Source: Enterocloster alcoholdehydrogenati
GTDB lineage: Bacteria > Bacillota > Clostridia > Lachnospirales > Lachnospiraceae
Length of the DNA stretch: 64,000 nt
NCBI RefSeq assembly: GCF_013282095.1
Contig: NZ_BLTJ01000014.1
Location: forward strand, 43,984-107,983
Direction: 5' to 3'
This document shows, piece after piece, positions 46,701 through 56,569 of this stretch (position 1 is the first letter of the stretch; each line of letters starts with the position of its first letter). A model generated the notes under the pieces. The model did no database searches. It worked only from the letters and a program-made list of their open reading frames with translations, and was not told the DNA's origin. A program made the translations under genes and the position numbers.

Positions 46701-49700
46701 CGGAAACAATGAATGGTTACTACAACTATAACCCGGCGATCACCCAGGCTGAGATGGAAAAACGGTATAAGATCCGTTTTAACGAAGAAATGTCCCAGGC
46801 CATTAAAGGAAGGAATGCCGATGGGGACTTTGAGGTATATAAGTATGGTATGGATATCGACCAGATCCGTAACGGCGAGGTTGAACCAGGAACCGGAGAC
46901 TATTTTGCCCTGACACAGGATGAATTTAAGCCATACAAGAATTACTATAATAGCCAGGATGACCGGACAACAGGGGATGTCCCATATTACCTTTCAGAAG
47001 GATCATCCGGCCGTGTACCGGTGTCAAAGTATTACCGATACAGTTCCGTGTCGGAACAGGCTGGCGCAGCAGATGGAGTGCCATTCCCTGGAGGAAAAGA
47101 AACGGAGGATAATATACCAGGGATTGAATACAGAGATGGCGTAAAAACAATGCAGGGTGTGCAGAAAGCCTATGATGGCCTTTACGCTGCCATGCTTGTT
47201 CCGTGGACAGTCACAGCAAGCGAAAACGCAGGCGAAGAGGCTGAAGACAGTAAACTGCAAGCCAATGGAGAAAGTTCCTATAAGGGATTCGACTATATCA
47301 AATTCCGTAACCGCTTCTTTACAGCTAAATTGCGGATCGAAAAAATAGACAGCGAAACTCATGAGAACATCCTGCATGATGGGGCGATTTTCCAGATATA
47401 TGCAGCGAAACGGAATGATTCCCCCGATGGAAATGGACAGGTCATGTTCTATGAAGAGGATACAACGGTTACTGGCAGCCGGGAGTTTCTGGAAGCCATG
47501 CGGGCAGAAAGGATCGTACCTGTGAAACGCAGCCAGGAGGACGGGGCAGGAACCCTGTACAGCGGTGTTGTGCCAGCAGGAACCCCTATTTGTGAGGAAT
47601 CTGAACAGATCATCCAGGGAGATGCTTTCGGAAACCGGACAGTTGAGTTTAAATCCTATTCGACAGTCAGGGATGGGCTTGTAAAGGATGAGGATACCAA
47701 TACCAACCTGGTGTACCGGGATCAGACGGCCGGTTATGTGGAAACCCCACAGCCTTTAGGGGCGGGAGTATATGTACTCGCTGAAGTAAAGGCACCAGCT
47801 GGCTATGTCCGTACAAAGCCGGTAGCGATTGAGGTGTATAGTGACAAGATAAGCTATTACAAGGAAGGAAACAAGGACAAGCGGGTAATAGCCGCCATGT
47901 ATGAATATCCCTCGGATCACCAGACTGCGAATGGGACAAAACCCCAGGATACAGTGAATGTAGCAAGGATCTATGCAGAAAATGCACCCATCAAACTGGA
48001 AGTTCAGAAACAGAAACCCACAGGAAAGGTGACATTCCGGATTGGGAAACGGATCGAAGGCAGCCTTACAGAAATTGGCGGAAATCCAGAACTGGAGTAT
48101 GCGTATTCCAATGGAACCTACCTGGGATATGCATACCCGAAGGGGACGCTCGAACGCCTTATGGCACTGAAGAAGGCAGGTGAAGATGTAGAGATCGTAT
48201 ATGACGGGAATAATTTCGCCGGGTATGGGTATGTGACAAGAGAACGTGAGACAGCAGACGATGAAAACCCGTTTGTGGCGGGGGCAAAACTCACGATGTT
48301 TGATGCCATTGAACTTAAGCCTTCCGGTGATACCCAGGATCATGCCTTTGAAGGGCTTACAATCAACCGGAGTGACAACGGGAATGTCCAGGAGATGTTT
48401 GTGAAGAAGGGATATGCTGGAACAAAGGTTGATATGGTCAAAGAGAAGGATGAAAATGGGAAAGAGATACTTACAGACTATGTAGTGGGTGTTGATAAAG
48501 ATGGAAAACCCATCACGCAGAAGGGATATATCTGGGGAGCAGATACCGTAGAACGGCCTGACACGGATATTTTATATTATGACCTGGATTCCCTTTCGCT
48601 TACATGGACAGAGAAGATCGATGGAAGGGATCTGCTTTATGGCTGGGATAAAAAACACAAAAAAGTATCCATACAACAGCTGGAAAGTGATAAACAGAAC
48701 CAAGATAAGTCTGACCGTGAACCATCTATTTACGCTTTTTCAGGAGGTCAGGCCGTATTTGAATTTACAGGGGGAGATTTCACAAAGCTTTCATATGACC
48801 CAGTGAACAAAATGTTTGAAGGGGATTTCGCACAGCTGAAGTGGGTAAGCAGGATCCGTGACTGGAAAATGTCAGAAGGAACCATTGTATACCATCTGGA
48901 TCGGGAAGGAAACCGCGATGCTATGGTGGATCCCTATACAGGAATGGCATATGTACTGGAGCCTAAGACAGATGAAGATGGAAACCATGTTGCAGACAGG
49001 GTTCTTGTATGGCCGGTAAATATTGCAAAGGATGACGCAGGAAATGTGATATCTCGTGACAAGATCACCACATCCCGTATTGCGACAGTAGGTGAAAATG
49101 AAGATGGCTATCATGAGAATGAAGTGATCGAGCCGGAAAACCCTTCAGGAAACCCGGTAGAGGAAGCCGATAAACCTTCATTTGAACATACAGAGTCAGG
49201 ATATATAACAGGCACATGGAAATCAGACGGAGGGGAGGAAAGCCATAAGGAAGAAACCGTAAAGAAAAACAAACAGGGCCAAAATATGAATGAAGAGGTT
49301 TTAAACAGCATCAATAACGGAACATTCTTAAAATATATGAATCCGGTATATGATGAGCATGGCCTGGTGCTTTACTATCAGAGAAGTGATGAGACGTATG
49401 ATAAAGGAACAGAATTGTATGACCGAAATGGTGATTTTGTTCGTTACAAAAATTCCGACCAGCTGGAAAAGTACAATAATGCAGCCTATGTACTGGATGA
49501 GCATGATGTGCTTTATGATGGCCGTTCTGACCAGGAAACACAGGCCCAGGACAAGCTGTATCACCGGATGGGAGAAAGCTATATCCTGGAGAATACCTGG
49601 GTGACTTCAGACAAGTATCCAAATGACCCATTCAGGGAAGAAGAAACGGAGGGTCAGGCCGACCTCCTTAAACGTGTCCCAGCTGGATCTTATATCGTGG

Positions 49701-52700
49701 AAGAGTTGTCTGTGCCATCGGGTAAGGGATATGTAAAGAGCCTTCCCACAGGAATTACCATTGGAGAGGACACAGCGCTGCAAACGGTGAAGATAACAGA
49801 TGATACGACAAAGGACTACATAGAAAAAGTAGACAGTGGAACCATTGGGAAAGTTGCAATCCGGGATATGTCAAAACAGGATAGGAGTGGAAAACCTGCA
49901 GTGGCAGGGGAGAGTGAAGAGACTGTTGGAAATTATACTAACAGCCAGATTGCAGGTGCGGAAATTGCCCTGTATCCAGCCAAATTCATTGCAGATATTA
50001 CTCAGCCGGATGGATACCGTCTGGAAAAGGCATCAGATGAGCCGCTGGTGTTTGAATCTACCAACAGCCGGGCCGGTTCTGTGGAAAAAATCCGGGCAGA
50101 GTGGACAACGGGAGATCTCCCCATCTATATCGAGGGGATCCCAGAAGGGTATTATATCCTGGAGGAACTTTCTGCACCGGTTGGATTCATAAAGGCAGAC
50201 CCAGTCAATGTCCAGGTTACGAGTGAGGGAGAGATCCAGAATATCCTCATGAAAGATGACCATACAAAACTTGCGTTTAAAAAATACACGCAGGATAAAG
50301 ACGGGCAGAAACTTCTTCCAGGAGCGGAGTTTGCTTTATACGAAGCAAAAAAGGATACAGATGGGAATGTAGTTTATGAAAATGGAATCCCACAATATGA
50401 AGAATCAAAGAAGGTCACAGGATGGATTTCAGATGATGCTACAGACTATACAGAGACGATCCAACTCCGGGATTACCCGAACACTTCAGGAAAAAATGAG
50501 GTAACAGGGTTTACCCATGATTTTGAGGCAATGTACCAGAAACATGGTATCTACGGAACCGGATTCACCTGGTCAGTGGAACGAACCGCAACCCGTGACA
50601 GTACAGCTTCCAATGTCTGGGTACTGGAGGATGGAAACCGTGTGGTAGTAAGGAAAGAGAATGGAAATGAAATGGTCACATTCCCGCCTTCCATGAGCAA
50701 GGAAGACCGAGATGGATTCAAAGCAGCATATGCGGATATGATTGGTGAGAAGCGTACCCTTAAATGGGCAGTTACCCGAACCGCAACCATACAGGTTATT
50801 GACCGGATCGATTCAGAAGTCTCAGGCGGAGGGGCAGCAAAATACCCAACGGCGGCAACACTGGAAGCAACCATACAGGAGACCGGCAAAAAAGTCCGGA
50901 TTAAGGCGTTGTACAATGGCCAGGAATATGAATACAGCTATAAGTTTAATTATGAGGCGCTTCCAGGAATAAGCAGCTACGCGAATACATGGCTTACGGC
51001 AGATGGGCTACAGCGGGCAGATTACCTGCCAGTGAATGCGCAATATGTACTTGTAGAGGAAAAAGCACCGCTTGGATATGCAAAAGCTGATCCGGTGCTG
51101 ATATCTGTGGATGAGATCACAGACATACAGCTACACGATGTATGTAATGAGCGCAGCGCAATGGTGATATCTAAAATATCATCAGAAACAGGAAAAGAAC
51201 TTGCTGGGGCAAAGCTGGCACTATACCGTGCGGATGAGCAGGGCGGGCTTACACTGGAAGATAACTACCTGATTGAAACGTGGGTCACAGGAAATGATGG
51301 CGTGTATACGGAACTTGACCTAGTCAATGGCCTGATACCTGATGGATTCAGGGAAGGGGACTTAAAGCCACATTATATTTACGACCTGCCAGATGGCATC
51401 TACTATCTGACAGAACAGGCAGCACTGCCTTATTATACAGCCATTGAGCCTATGCGGCTGGAGTTCACAGGAGGAGAAAGGATACAGATTGTACGTGCAA
51501 CGGATAAGCCAGTAGTCGGAAAGCTGGTGGTCAATAAGACGGATGAAACAGGCAACAGCCTGTCAGGAGTCATATTTGAACTGACGGCAAAGTCGGAGAA
51601 TGGCAAAACTGTAGATGGTTTCCCAAGGAGGCTGTCAGATGTGAATGGAACCGTTACAGCAGAAAACCTCCCAGTAGGTGAAACAGTAGCGGACGGAACG
51701 ATCCGCCCATATACATATACCCTTAAAGAGATTGTCCCGCCAAATGGTTTTGCGGCAAATAAGGAGCCATACATATTCCGCTTTGATGATGGGACAGATA
51801 CATATACCAAAGACCATACAGTCACGATCACCGTCCATGAGGCAACTGTAAAAAACAGCCCAACCCAGATTTATTTATCAAAGAAGGATCTTACACATTT
51901 GAATGATGAGGGAACGGATGGAATATATGTTGATGGGGCAGAACTTGCAGTCTACAAAGTAAGTTCCTTGAATGAAAACGGCGAGTATACATACAGAGAA
52001 GAAGACCTGTTTGAACGTTGGATCAGCTCGAAGGCAGAAGGTGCCCATTGCTTAAAAGGGCTGATCGCAGGCCAGTCTTATGTAATGGTTGAACTGACGG
52101 CCCCAGATGGATACACGCTTATGAAACCAATATTGTTTACAGTGACAGCGGACGGGAATGGGATCAACCATGTATCGAACCAGATGTCAGTAGTGAAGGC
52201 GGAGTATGTAGAGGATATAGTAGCGGCTGTAACCATAAAAGGGCGCAGCATATCAAGAACCGAGACGGCCATTTTGAACCAGCAGGGACAGGAGGTATTA
52301 CGGTTTGAGAATACAGGGGAAGACCAGGTATTCCATGAAAATGATGGGCTTTCTGATGGGGAGACCTATACCTTTGCAGAGCACACAATTTATTCAGATG
52401 GAACAGACACAGTAACGAAAAAAGTGACACGACGGGTATATTTTAATGAAGCAGGAGAGTTCCTGTATAAAACCCGCAGGGCTGACCGGACAGAACTTTC
52501 GCTCACAGACCGTAACGGGACTGTAATCAGCCAATTTGAGCCAACTGCCGACCAGCAGGAGCAGACCATCAAAAATACGGTCAATCCAGAAAATCCACGC
52601 GTAACTGTGAAAAACAGGAATGGAGAAGAAGGGGAGCCGATTCTTTCAGGACAGCCAGTTATCTGCACGATCCGGTGGTTTAACCCGCTCCATACAACAG

Positions 52701-55700
52701 AACCTATAACTGTGACAGCAACCTTGGATGAGAATCTGGAGATCCTGGATGCATATGACGGTACAGCGGAAGGGAAAACAATCACATGGCTTATCGGTAC
52801 AGCGGAACCCTTTGCTTCAGGCAGCGTTTCTTTTGCGGCATCCATTGCTAAAGACACTGCTGAGGCAACAGAAATTGCCGTTACCGTACAGACAGGATCC
52901 AAGACCTATGAGACAGGGAAATACATACCAATCCAAAAAGATAATTGCCTTACAGTATGGAATGAACTGACCGGGTCAGGGAAAGAACAGCACAGGAACG
53001 AGGAATCCGTATTTACCATCCGGCTGTGGGATAAAAAGGGAAATGAACTTGCAGGGAAATATGCCTATACGGGCAGCAGTACCGGAATGTTACGAAGCGG
53101 TGACAGCATTACGCTCCGTGGAAATGAGTTTATTACCATAGACCCAGCAACATTTAAAAGCTGTAGTTATGAAGTGGTGAGAAAGGAAGATGGAAAAGAA
53201 GTATCATCCCATCACACAAAAGGTGTTATATCCGAAGATGGGGCAGCGGCATGGTTTAGCCGTTCTGTAGTAGACGAGAATGACCGCGACCTGTTTGTGA
53301 AGGGAACCCCCTATTTCCTGACAGAAACCACCATATACACAGATAGGGAAAGGCAGACCAGCAATAAGTTCTCATTTAATATTGCTGATGATGCAGTAAG
53401 TATCAATGGAGTAGGCGGATATGATAAAGAAACAGAGGTATCCGTCGCAAAAGCAGACATTTTAACCGGACAATATATTTCTGGTGCCTATTTATTACTG
53501 ACAGACGATAGTGGAAACATCATAAAGGAATGGGTATCTGGAGAGGAGGCGTTTAGCCTCTCTGGGCTTACTCCCGGAAAAACATACCATATTCATGAAA
53601 AAATGCCGCCGTCCGGCTATGGTTATGCGCTGGATCTGACATTTACCATGAATGGAGATGGGGCCGTAGAGGAAATCCTGATGGAAGATAGGCAGACAGA
53701 GGTTGTGATATCTAAAAAAGATATTACTAACGGTGAAGAACTTCCTGGTGCCCACCTGCAGATTATTGATAAAGGAGGAAATGTAATAGAGGAGTGGATC
53801 TCCACTGACACACCGCATAAGATTGTTGGAAAGCTTCTGGCAGATGAGAGTTATACGCTGCGGGAGACGATTCCGGCAGATGGATTTGTGATCGCAAATG
53901 ATATACAGTTTACTGTAAACCATGATGGGAGCGTAAACTATGTGGAAATGAAGGATGATACAACAAAAGTCAAAATTTTCAAGAATGTGTTTGAAGTTCC
54001 AAATGACAGCGCCACCTCATCAGAGGCCCGTAGGAAAACCCCGCTTGCAGGTGCAGTATTGCAGATATTAAATGAGGATAAGACCCCAGTTTTCTATGAG
54101 GGAAGGGAGATGATATTTACAACAGGGGAAAGTTTCACACTTTTTGAAAAACAGCTGGTTGCAGGAAAGACCTACTGGTTGCATGAAGTAAAACCGGCAC
54201 CGGGTTATGGATATGCGGATGATGTAAAGTTTACTGTATCAGAGGATGGTTCGGTTGATATTGTCGAAATGGAAGACAAGCCCACGATTGCGGCCATTAC
54301 GAAAACAGATATTACAGGAAGTAAGGAAATACCTGGATGTGAAATGCAGCTTGTAGACAAAAATGGGACAGTGATCGACCAATGGATTTCAGGAGAAGGG
54401 CCGCATATTATTACGGCAAAGCTTCTTGCAGATGAAACATACCGGCTGATTGAGACCAACCCGGCACCAGGCTATGCCTATGCAAAGGACGTGACCTTTA
54501 CCGTTAATCATGATGGAACTGTAAATAAAGTTGAAATGAAGGATGATATTACAAAGGTTGAGATCCTGAAAGTAAATGCGGAAACGGGCCGTCCATTGGC
54601 AGGTGCTGTATTTGAAATCTGGGATCATGCTGGAAATGTAATCGATAAGTGGGTTTCCACAGAAACTGCCCATAAAGTGTATGGAACATTAAATGCAGGA
54701 GAGACATATATTCTGCACGAGGTATCCGCCCCGTCTGGCTATAAAAAGATGGAAGATGTAGAGTTTAAAGTAAATGACTATGCGGATGTATTGACCATTA
54801 TTGCTGATAACAGGAAGAATGGGGGCGGCGGAAACAGTTCCGATTACACAATAAGGATCAAAAAAGTTGATACGGACGGTAATGCTGTTCCAGGAGCAGC
54901 GTTTAAAGTAACAGACGGAAGTGGAAACGTGCTGTCTGGTGTAAGGGAGGAGAATGGAACTGTATTCAAATTCCATGTAAAGACACCACAGACGCTTACT
55001 GTGTCGGAAATCACACCTCCGCAGGGATATACACCACTGGAGAATAGCTATCGGATTGAACTATCAAAAGAAGGAGATGCCATTTTGCTGAATGGAGACA
55101 GCAGTTTTTATCAGGATCAGGCAGACAGTTATGTATTTTATGCAGTGAATGAAAAAACACCGCCCCAGATTCCGGTGCAGCCATCTAAAAAAGGAACAAT
55201 CACGGCGGAATTTGACGAGAAGCTATATGGGCTTGGACGGGCCAGGATTGGGGCAGAAGGCTCTGGGCTGAACCTCACTAAGACAGGCGATAACTTCCCG
55301 GCCAAAGAGGTGCTTGCACTGCTTTCCATATCATTACTGGGTATGGGAGTTTTGCTTGTGAAGAAAAGAAAGGGAAAAGGCTCCAATAAAAAGCCGCCTA
55401 AAGGAGGTGCCGGCGGAGCCTCAAGAACACTCACAATCCTGCTCATGGCACTTTGCATATCGCTTGCCGGGAATATCCAGGTATCAGCAGAAGAGAATAC
55501 CATGGAAACAGCGCGTTACCAGGAAAGAACCTACCTGTCTGATACAGACGACCCACAAAAACAGAAGCCAGAATTTGAAGAGATGCTTTATGGGGAGGAT
55601 GGGAATGCATATGTACTTTCTGGTATAAAGTATGAAACCCTGTCAAAAAAGAAAAACCCAGATCCATCAGAGAACCTCAAGGTCACAACGTCAGCGCCAT

Positions 55701-56569
55701 TTACAGATACGGAAGAGAACCATATCCCAGAACAAGAGATCCGGGAAGAACAAACAGTGTGGTATCTGAAAAGCTATGAGGTGAAAGAGACTCAATTGGA
55801 CGCCAGAGAAGAACCCGTATCAGATACGGTTGTTTACCGGGATATCCCGGTAAACAGCCAGATCCCTGAAATGGCAGCATTGGAAGTAACAGATTCTGTA
55901 ACAGGGGATACGCACCAGATCCAAGTGCCGCTGGCAGAAAAACATTATGGGACGGAGAAATGGATTGGCGGTTTCATGTTCCCGATTACAGTCAGTAATT
56001 ATGACGCAAACGTGTTTGAACTGAATGGGAAAGAGATCCAGCTATCAGAAACGGAGCCGCTCAAGGGCTACGAAAAGGATCTTCTGGATCTGATCGGTGT
56101 ATCAGATTCAGATTACCGAATTACACAGATTGCCTGGAATGGGGAAGCGTATGAAGAAAATGGAGTCCTATGCCGAAAACTGACAGCAAGCGGTGAAATG
56201 CGTGTGACGGACTGCCACGCTGTGTATACAGGTGTTGCAAACCTGCCCGCAGTCTCTGCCAAAGAGATACAGGCTGTTTATACAGACCGGCAGCCAGCAA
56301 CCTCTTCGGAGGCACAGGAAGGAACCTATACATATACGATTAAAGCCACTGCAACGTATACGCTGGATTCTGAAACGCTGACCAAAAAATCATTTTTGGA
56401 TCATCTGATCGAATTTATCAGTAATCCTGTGGTGCTGGCTGTTCTGCTCCTGCTGCTGTTTGCAGTCCTTGTTCTATGGATTGTAAGGCGGCGAAAAGAT
56501 GACAAGAAATTCCAATATATCTCTTTAAAGAAAGATAACAATGAAGAAAAGGAAGAAGGAGGATCATGA
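40763..56569 (+). CDS. Giant SpaA/Cna-B-repeat surface adhesin
   Basis: 5,268 residues. A signal peptide (about 1-36) leads to a unique N-terminal region. An acidic E/T-rich repeat lies at about 706-793. SpaA/Cna-B isopeptide-type domains recur, for example near 893, 2186, 3030, 3169, 3466, 3587, 3703, and a tandem block near 4225, 4312, 4400, 4508, 4597 and 4695, with signatures such as GAxFxLY and ExxAPxGY. A DUF11-like domain lies near 3942. LTKTGD at 4838-4843, a hydrophobic stretch and KKRKGK form a sortase-type signal. Yet the frame continues into a second signal-like segment (about 4887-4911, ending VSAEEN), another extracellular domain and a final membrane helix (about 5220-5242). GGAGG precedes the ATG. 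Sortase is encoded at 57773-58561. Confidence 0.88.
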   Translation: MKERQLKRGVIMLLTTVIFMMSIIPYLPVDILTAFAFRMQFNTSTSGDGHYDISGRVDGQGVETDFLCMKKGASAKSGYDYYKTDNDVDYSNGTLEDKRLFWAYMLTYENYTGIYPEYNDHSMENTFKRPYKGNTKIAKEVAWSHGASNGGSALIEKYATDGFMSLENIPAGCKSPEDIFSVTSQHGTPETAISINSLKSGPGVVDLNKLYDLAGIKDMASFQQYCNITASDIVVSQPGGEKRYSVKVIFDDLHFRYKIIDPDTGYEVTGMDPGPILFKVTYDKNVFKVLKVTGKLEYFETNDAADSQPFYRAFGKVQVSYPEFYMTTGEGFTPPTNPDGGDGGLDTGDNISVKIYEHQETFESNYKVDLTKYDYETGYPLKDSIWQTLEAFPDKDQIGESDETDGKLVESKMREEPTTWNNWLIFEEDMATDENGYISHADKRYYDFAHKYCDGHPIPPEPETDGDDEEDEEAQEEYEALMEQWQEAVNECEAAAQASNGTFHHWMCGSESEPSEEEAFEQSGCKAARDAAYENFINLRYSYTFRETDARDGYIIHGQNGHPDDVPIEIVTIASSEAGKEAEWTQCDNEDIIVEGRAQDHLGGGTDEGDTDKEGQAAQQLFDSKRMRKATDSNADGKKLYLTETYDLSMGERIINALRNFVGLPEKFISENELEIKIVAEYDVIHEEASHSDAKKEEIDDIVKPLPEENETSTAEKETDPTGSETESTEKDTDEVEEETEPTEKDTEAAEKETEKEETEAETEKDTEAADKETESAEKDTETAEDKESGNHEGLPESGQTLSIIPKKVPLVSQKNEDSLWEEDEEYEDDELRTSYSYDRDGVTYILEEGDPGEYYSADGSYIDLEGAIVDSQPPVTPGDPGRMGHSLKVYDHRVPGQIHFNKKDMDLAAGENGEYDAYGDTQGDSTLEGAVYGLFAADNIYGPDTQRDKNGDVTKGTGIIFDANDLVAVATTDKNGDGSFLTITEKPHSIYNYKEGQIEYTGKEYPKNLYDADTFRKEYAQEETGRVYKDNVTVNGDYWIGRPLILGNYYIKELTRSEGFELSITGKDMEITNASEDNRNDYGETEAAKSHPEGSAWITQKFQHVVTFPESNPTYGNRENLFNVEISSNEAVNGFNVVFDGLPEGADFYFDDVKTSDVTVQVPVGGEWADATEAPLYLTAEDSTVVKRDKDGLPIKNPNAKQIPLAYSGLGYRAKEIQGNTAAPSDVAKYNASYSDSDSNNNYVKYELEQMMREMGINTPSVKGIYSEVDHPIYDEPTENTYGMPEVTIDISNVTTNASIINAILDYYSANKVYTYGSLQAIEHTGNSAKVTVAVGMNPKKTALYQTNANGDVIAGYLFKENKDTRRYVLRKYTGQDVQVAEIPGAADKAYIYLTPDYKIGSNGLPEDIMTTAPGEEYLCYNTGDTLYDYWYEDNAGNWVGHEPVRRKVYVTKYEEQTLEQSTVNSSKVPMVDSMESVKDPVGSTYVVYDSVSRQYTLHAGTKDANLVGVKKSGFTVAIPDGSTTLTQNDINKIGENNVWGYKVGDKLNDSAYIMRVSGAGAGVFTSADFNKDRSYIKNQRLIYNGNHDLAEDGNTNESPNSVVERIIRQKIKVTKTIDENSYNNTNSYAETHKDWFTEQFGGALGLSGGARKIDNFRFKTYLKSNLTRLFRDNDGNVVWQNRKGEEIPDQAKENEAFPAQVNKIFTKVPHMTDPLFKESQDAAISNEALYSYTDGMINEDQNQGYTSILETTETLVEDGDSTRTVKAYNYDKFFDAIAVANNDKWDDASAAYTSWRPIGNKGNRTDNTLENAKVSDRVRQFAIDWYLDDEIKKLVKDVQNNPQEKEDQDGTVPYSDETYDEALARAIKKAKNYLKPFFAYDMDEIYAVEWDGEEDGGKDKDPTTLSADMLWGEKDNTSDGYYFGNSCYLPYGTYVVVEQQPKYDQLEDFKNRHYQIDRPKEVTLPAVYDSYEGSQSSPETMNGYYNYNPAITQAEMEKRYKIRFNEEMSQAIKGRNADGDFEVYKYGMDIDQIRNGEVEPGTGDYFALTQDEFKPYKNYYNSQDDRTTGDVPYYLSEGSSGRVPVSKYYRYSSVSEQAGAADGVPFPGGKETEDNIPGIEYRDGVKTMQGVQKAYDGLYAAMLVPWTVTASENAGEEAEDSKLQANGESSYKGFDYIKFRNRFFTAKLRIEKIDSETHENILHDGAIFQIYAAKRNDSPDGNGQVMFYEEDTTVTGSREFLEAMRAERIVPVKRSQEDGAGTLYSGVVPAGTPICEESEQIIQGDAFGNRTVEFKSYSTVRDGLVKDEDTNTNLVYRDQTAGYVETPQPLGAGVYVLAEVKAPAGYVRTKPVAIEVYSDKISYYKEGNKDKRVIAAMYEYPSDHQTANGTKPQDTVNVARIYAENAPIKLEVQKQKPTGKVTFRIGKRIEGSLTEIGGNPELEYAYSNGTYLGYAYPKGTLERLMALKKAGEDVEIVYDGNNFAGYGYVTRERETADDENPFVAGAKLTMFDAIELKPSGDTQDHAFEGLTINRSDNGNVQEMFVKKGYAGTKVDMVKEKDENGKEILTDYVVGVDKDGKPITQKGYIWGADTVERPDTDILYYDLDSLSLTWTEKIDGRDLLYGWDKKHKKVSIQQLESDKQNQDKSDREPSIYAFSGGQAVFEFTGGDFTKLSYDPVNKMFEGDFAQLKWVSRIRDWKMSEGTIVYHLDREGNRDAMVDPYTGMAYVLEPKTDEDGNHVADRVLVWPVNIAKDDAGNVISRDKITTSRIATVGENEDGYHENEVIEPENPSGNPVEEADKPSFEHTESGYITGTWKSDGGEESHKEETVKKNKQGQNMNEEVLNSINNGTFLKYMNPVYDEHGLVLYYQRSDETYDKGTELYDRNGDFVRYKNSDQLEKYNNAAYVLDEHDVLYDGRSDQETQAQDKLYHRMGESYILENTWVTSDKYPNDPFREEETEGQADLLKRVPAGSYIVEELSVPSGKGYVKSLPTGITIGEDTALQTVKITDDTTKDYIEKVDSGTIGKVAIRDMSKQDRSGKPAVAGESEETVGNYTNSQIAGAEIALYPAKFIADITQPDGYRLEKASDEPLVFESTNSRAGSVEKIRAEWTTGDLPIYIEGIPEGYYILEELSAPVGFIKADPVNVQVTSEGEIQNILMKDDHTKLAFKKYTQDKDGQKLLPGAEFALYEAKKDTDGNVVYENGIPQYEESKKVTGWISDDATDYTETIQLRDYPNTSGKNEVTGFTHDFEAMYQKHGIYGTGFTWSVERTATRDSTASNVWVLEDGNRVVVRKENGNEMVTFPPSMSKEDRDGFKAAYADMIGEKRTLKWAVTRTATIQVIDRIDSEVSGGGAAKYPTAATLEATIQETGKKVRIKALYNGQEYEYSYKFNYEALPGISSYANTWLTADGLQRADYLPVNAQYVLVEEKAPLGYAKADPVLISVDEITDIQLHDVCNERSAMVISKISSETGKELAGAKLALYRADEQGGLTLEDNYLIETWVTGNDGVYTELDLVNGLIPDGFREGDLKPHYIYDLPDGIYYLTEQAALPYYTAIEPMRLEFTGGERIQIVRATDKPVVGKLVVNKTDETGNSLSGVIFELTAKSENGKTVDGFPRRLSDVNGTVTAENLPVGETVADGTIRPYTYTLKEIVPPNGFAANKEPYIFRFDDGTDTYTKDHTVTITVHEATVKNSPTQIYLSKKDLTHLNDEGTDGIYVDGAELAVYKVSSLNENGEYTYREEDLFERWISSKAEGAHCLKGLIAGQSYVMVELTAPDGYTLMKPILFTVTADGNGINHVSNQMSVVKAEYVEDIVAAVTIKGRSISRTETAILNQQGQEVLRFENTGEDQVFHENDGLSDGETYTFAEHTIYSDGTDTVTKKVTRRVYFNEAGEFLYKTRRADRTELSLTDRNGTVISQFEPTADQQEQTIKNTVNPENPRVTVKNRNGEEGEPILSGQPVICTIRWFNPLHTTEPITVTATLDENLEILDAYDGTAEGKTITWLIGTAEPFASGSVSFAASIAKDTAEATEIAVTVQTGSKTYETGKYIPIQKDNCLTVWNELTGSGKEQHRNEESVFTIRLWDKKGNELAGKYAYTGSSTGMLRSGDSITLRGNEFITIDPATFKSCSYEVVRKEDGKEVSSHHTKGVISEDGAAAWFSRSVVDENDRDLFVKGTPYFLTETTIYTDRERQTSNKFSFNIADDAVSINGVGGYDKETEVSVAKADILTGQYISGAYLLLTDDSGNIIKEWVSGEEAFSLSGLTPGKTYHIHEKMPPSGYGYALDLTFTMNGDGAVEEILMEDRQTEVVISKKDITNGEELPGAHLQIIDKGGNVIEEWISTDTPHKIVGKLLADESYTLRETIPADGFVIANDIQFTVNHDGSVNYVEMKDDTTKVKIFKNVFEVPNDSATSSEARRKTPLAGAVLQILNEDKTPVFYEGREMIFTTGESFTLFEKQLVAGKTYWLHEVKPAPGYGYADDVKFTVSEDGSVDIVEMEDKPTIAAITKTDITGSKEIPGCEMQLVDKNGTVIDQWISGEGPHIITAKLLADETYRLIETNPAPGYAYAKDVTFTVNHDGTVNKVEMKDDITKVEILKVNAETGRPLAGAVFEIWDHAGNVIDKWVSTETAHKVYGTLNAGETYILHEVSAPSGYKKMEDVEFKVNDYADVLTIIADNRKNGGGGNSSDYTIRIKKVDTDGNAVPGAAFKVTDGSGNVLSGVREENGTVFKFHVKTPQTLTVSEITPPQGYTPLENSYRIELSKEGDAILLNGDSSFYQDQADSYVFYAVNEKTPPQIPVQPSKKGTITAEFDEKLYGLGRARIGAEGSGLNLTKTGDNFPAKEVLALLSISLLGMGVLLVKKRKGKGSNKKPPKGGAGGASRTLTILLMALCISLAGNIQVSAEENTMETARYQERTYLSDTDDPQKQKPEFEEMLYGEDGNAYVLSGIKYETLSKKKNPDPSENLKVTTSAPFTDTEENHIPEQEIREEQTVWYLKSYEVKETQLDAREEPVSDTVVYRDIPVNSQIPEMAALEVTDSVTGDTHQIQVPLAEKHYGTEKWIGGFMFPITVSNYDANVFELNGKEIQLSETEPLKGYEKDLLDLIGVSDSDYRITQIAWNGEAYEENGVLCRKLTASGEMRVTDCHAVYTGVANLPAVSAKEIQAVYTDRQPATSSEAQEGTYTYTIKATATYTLDSETLTKKSFLDHLIEFISNPVVLAVLLLLLFAVLVLWIVRRRKDDKKFQYISLKKDNNEEKEEGGS

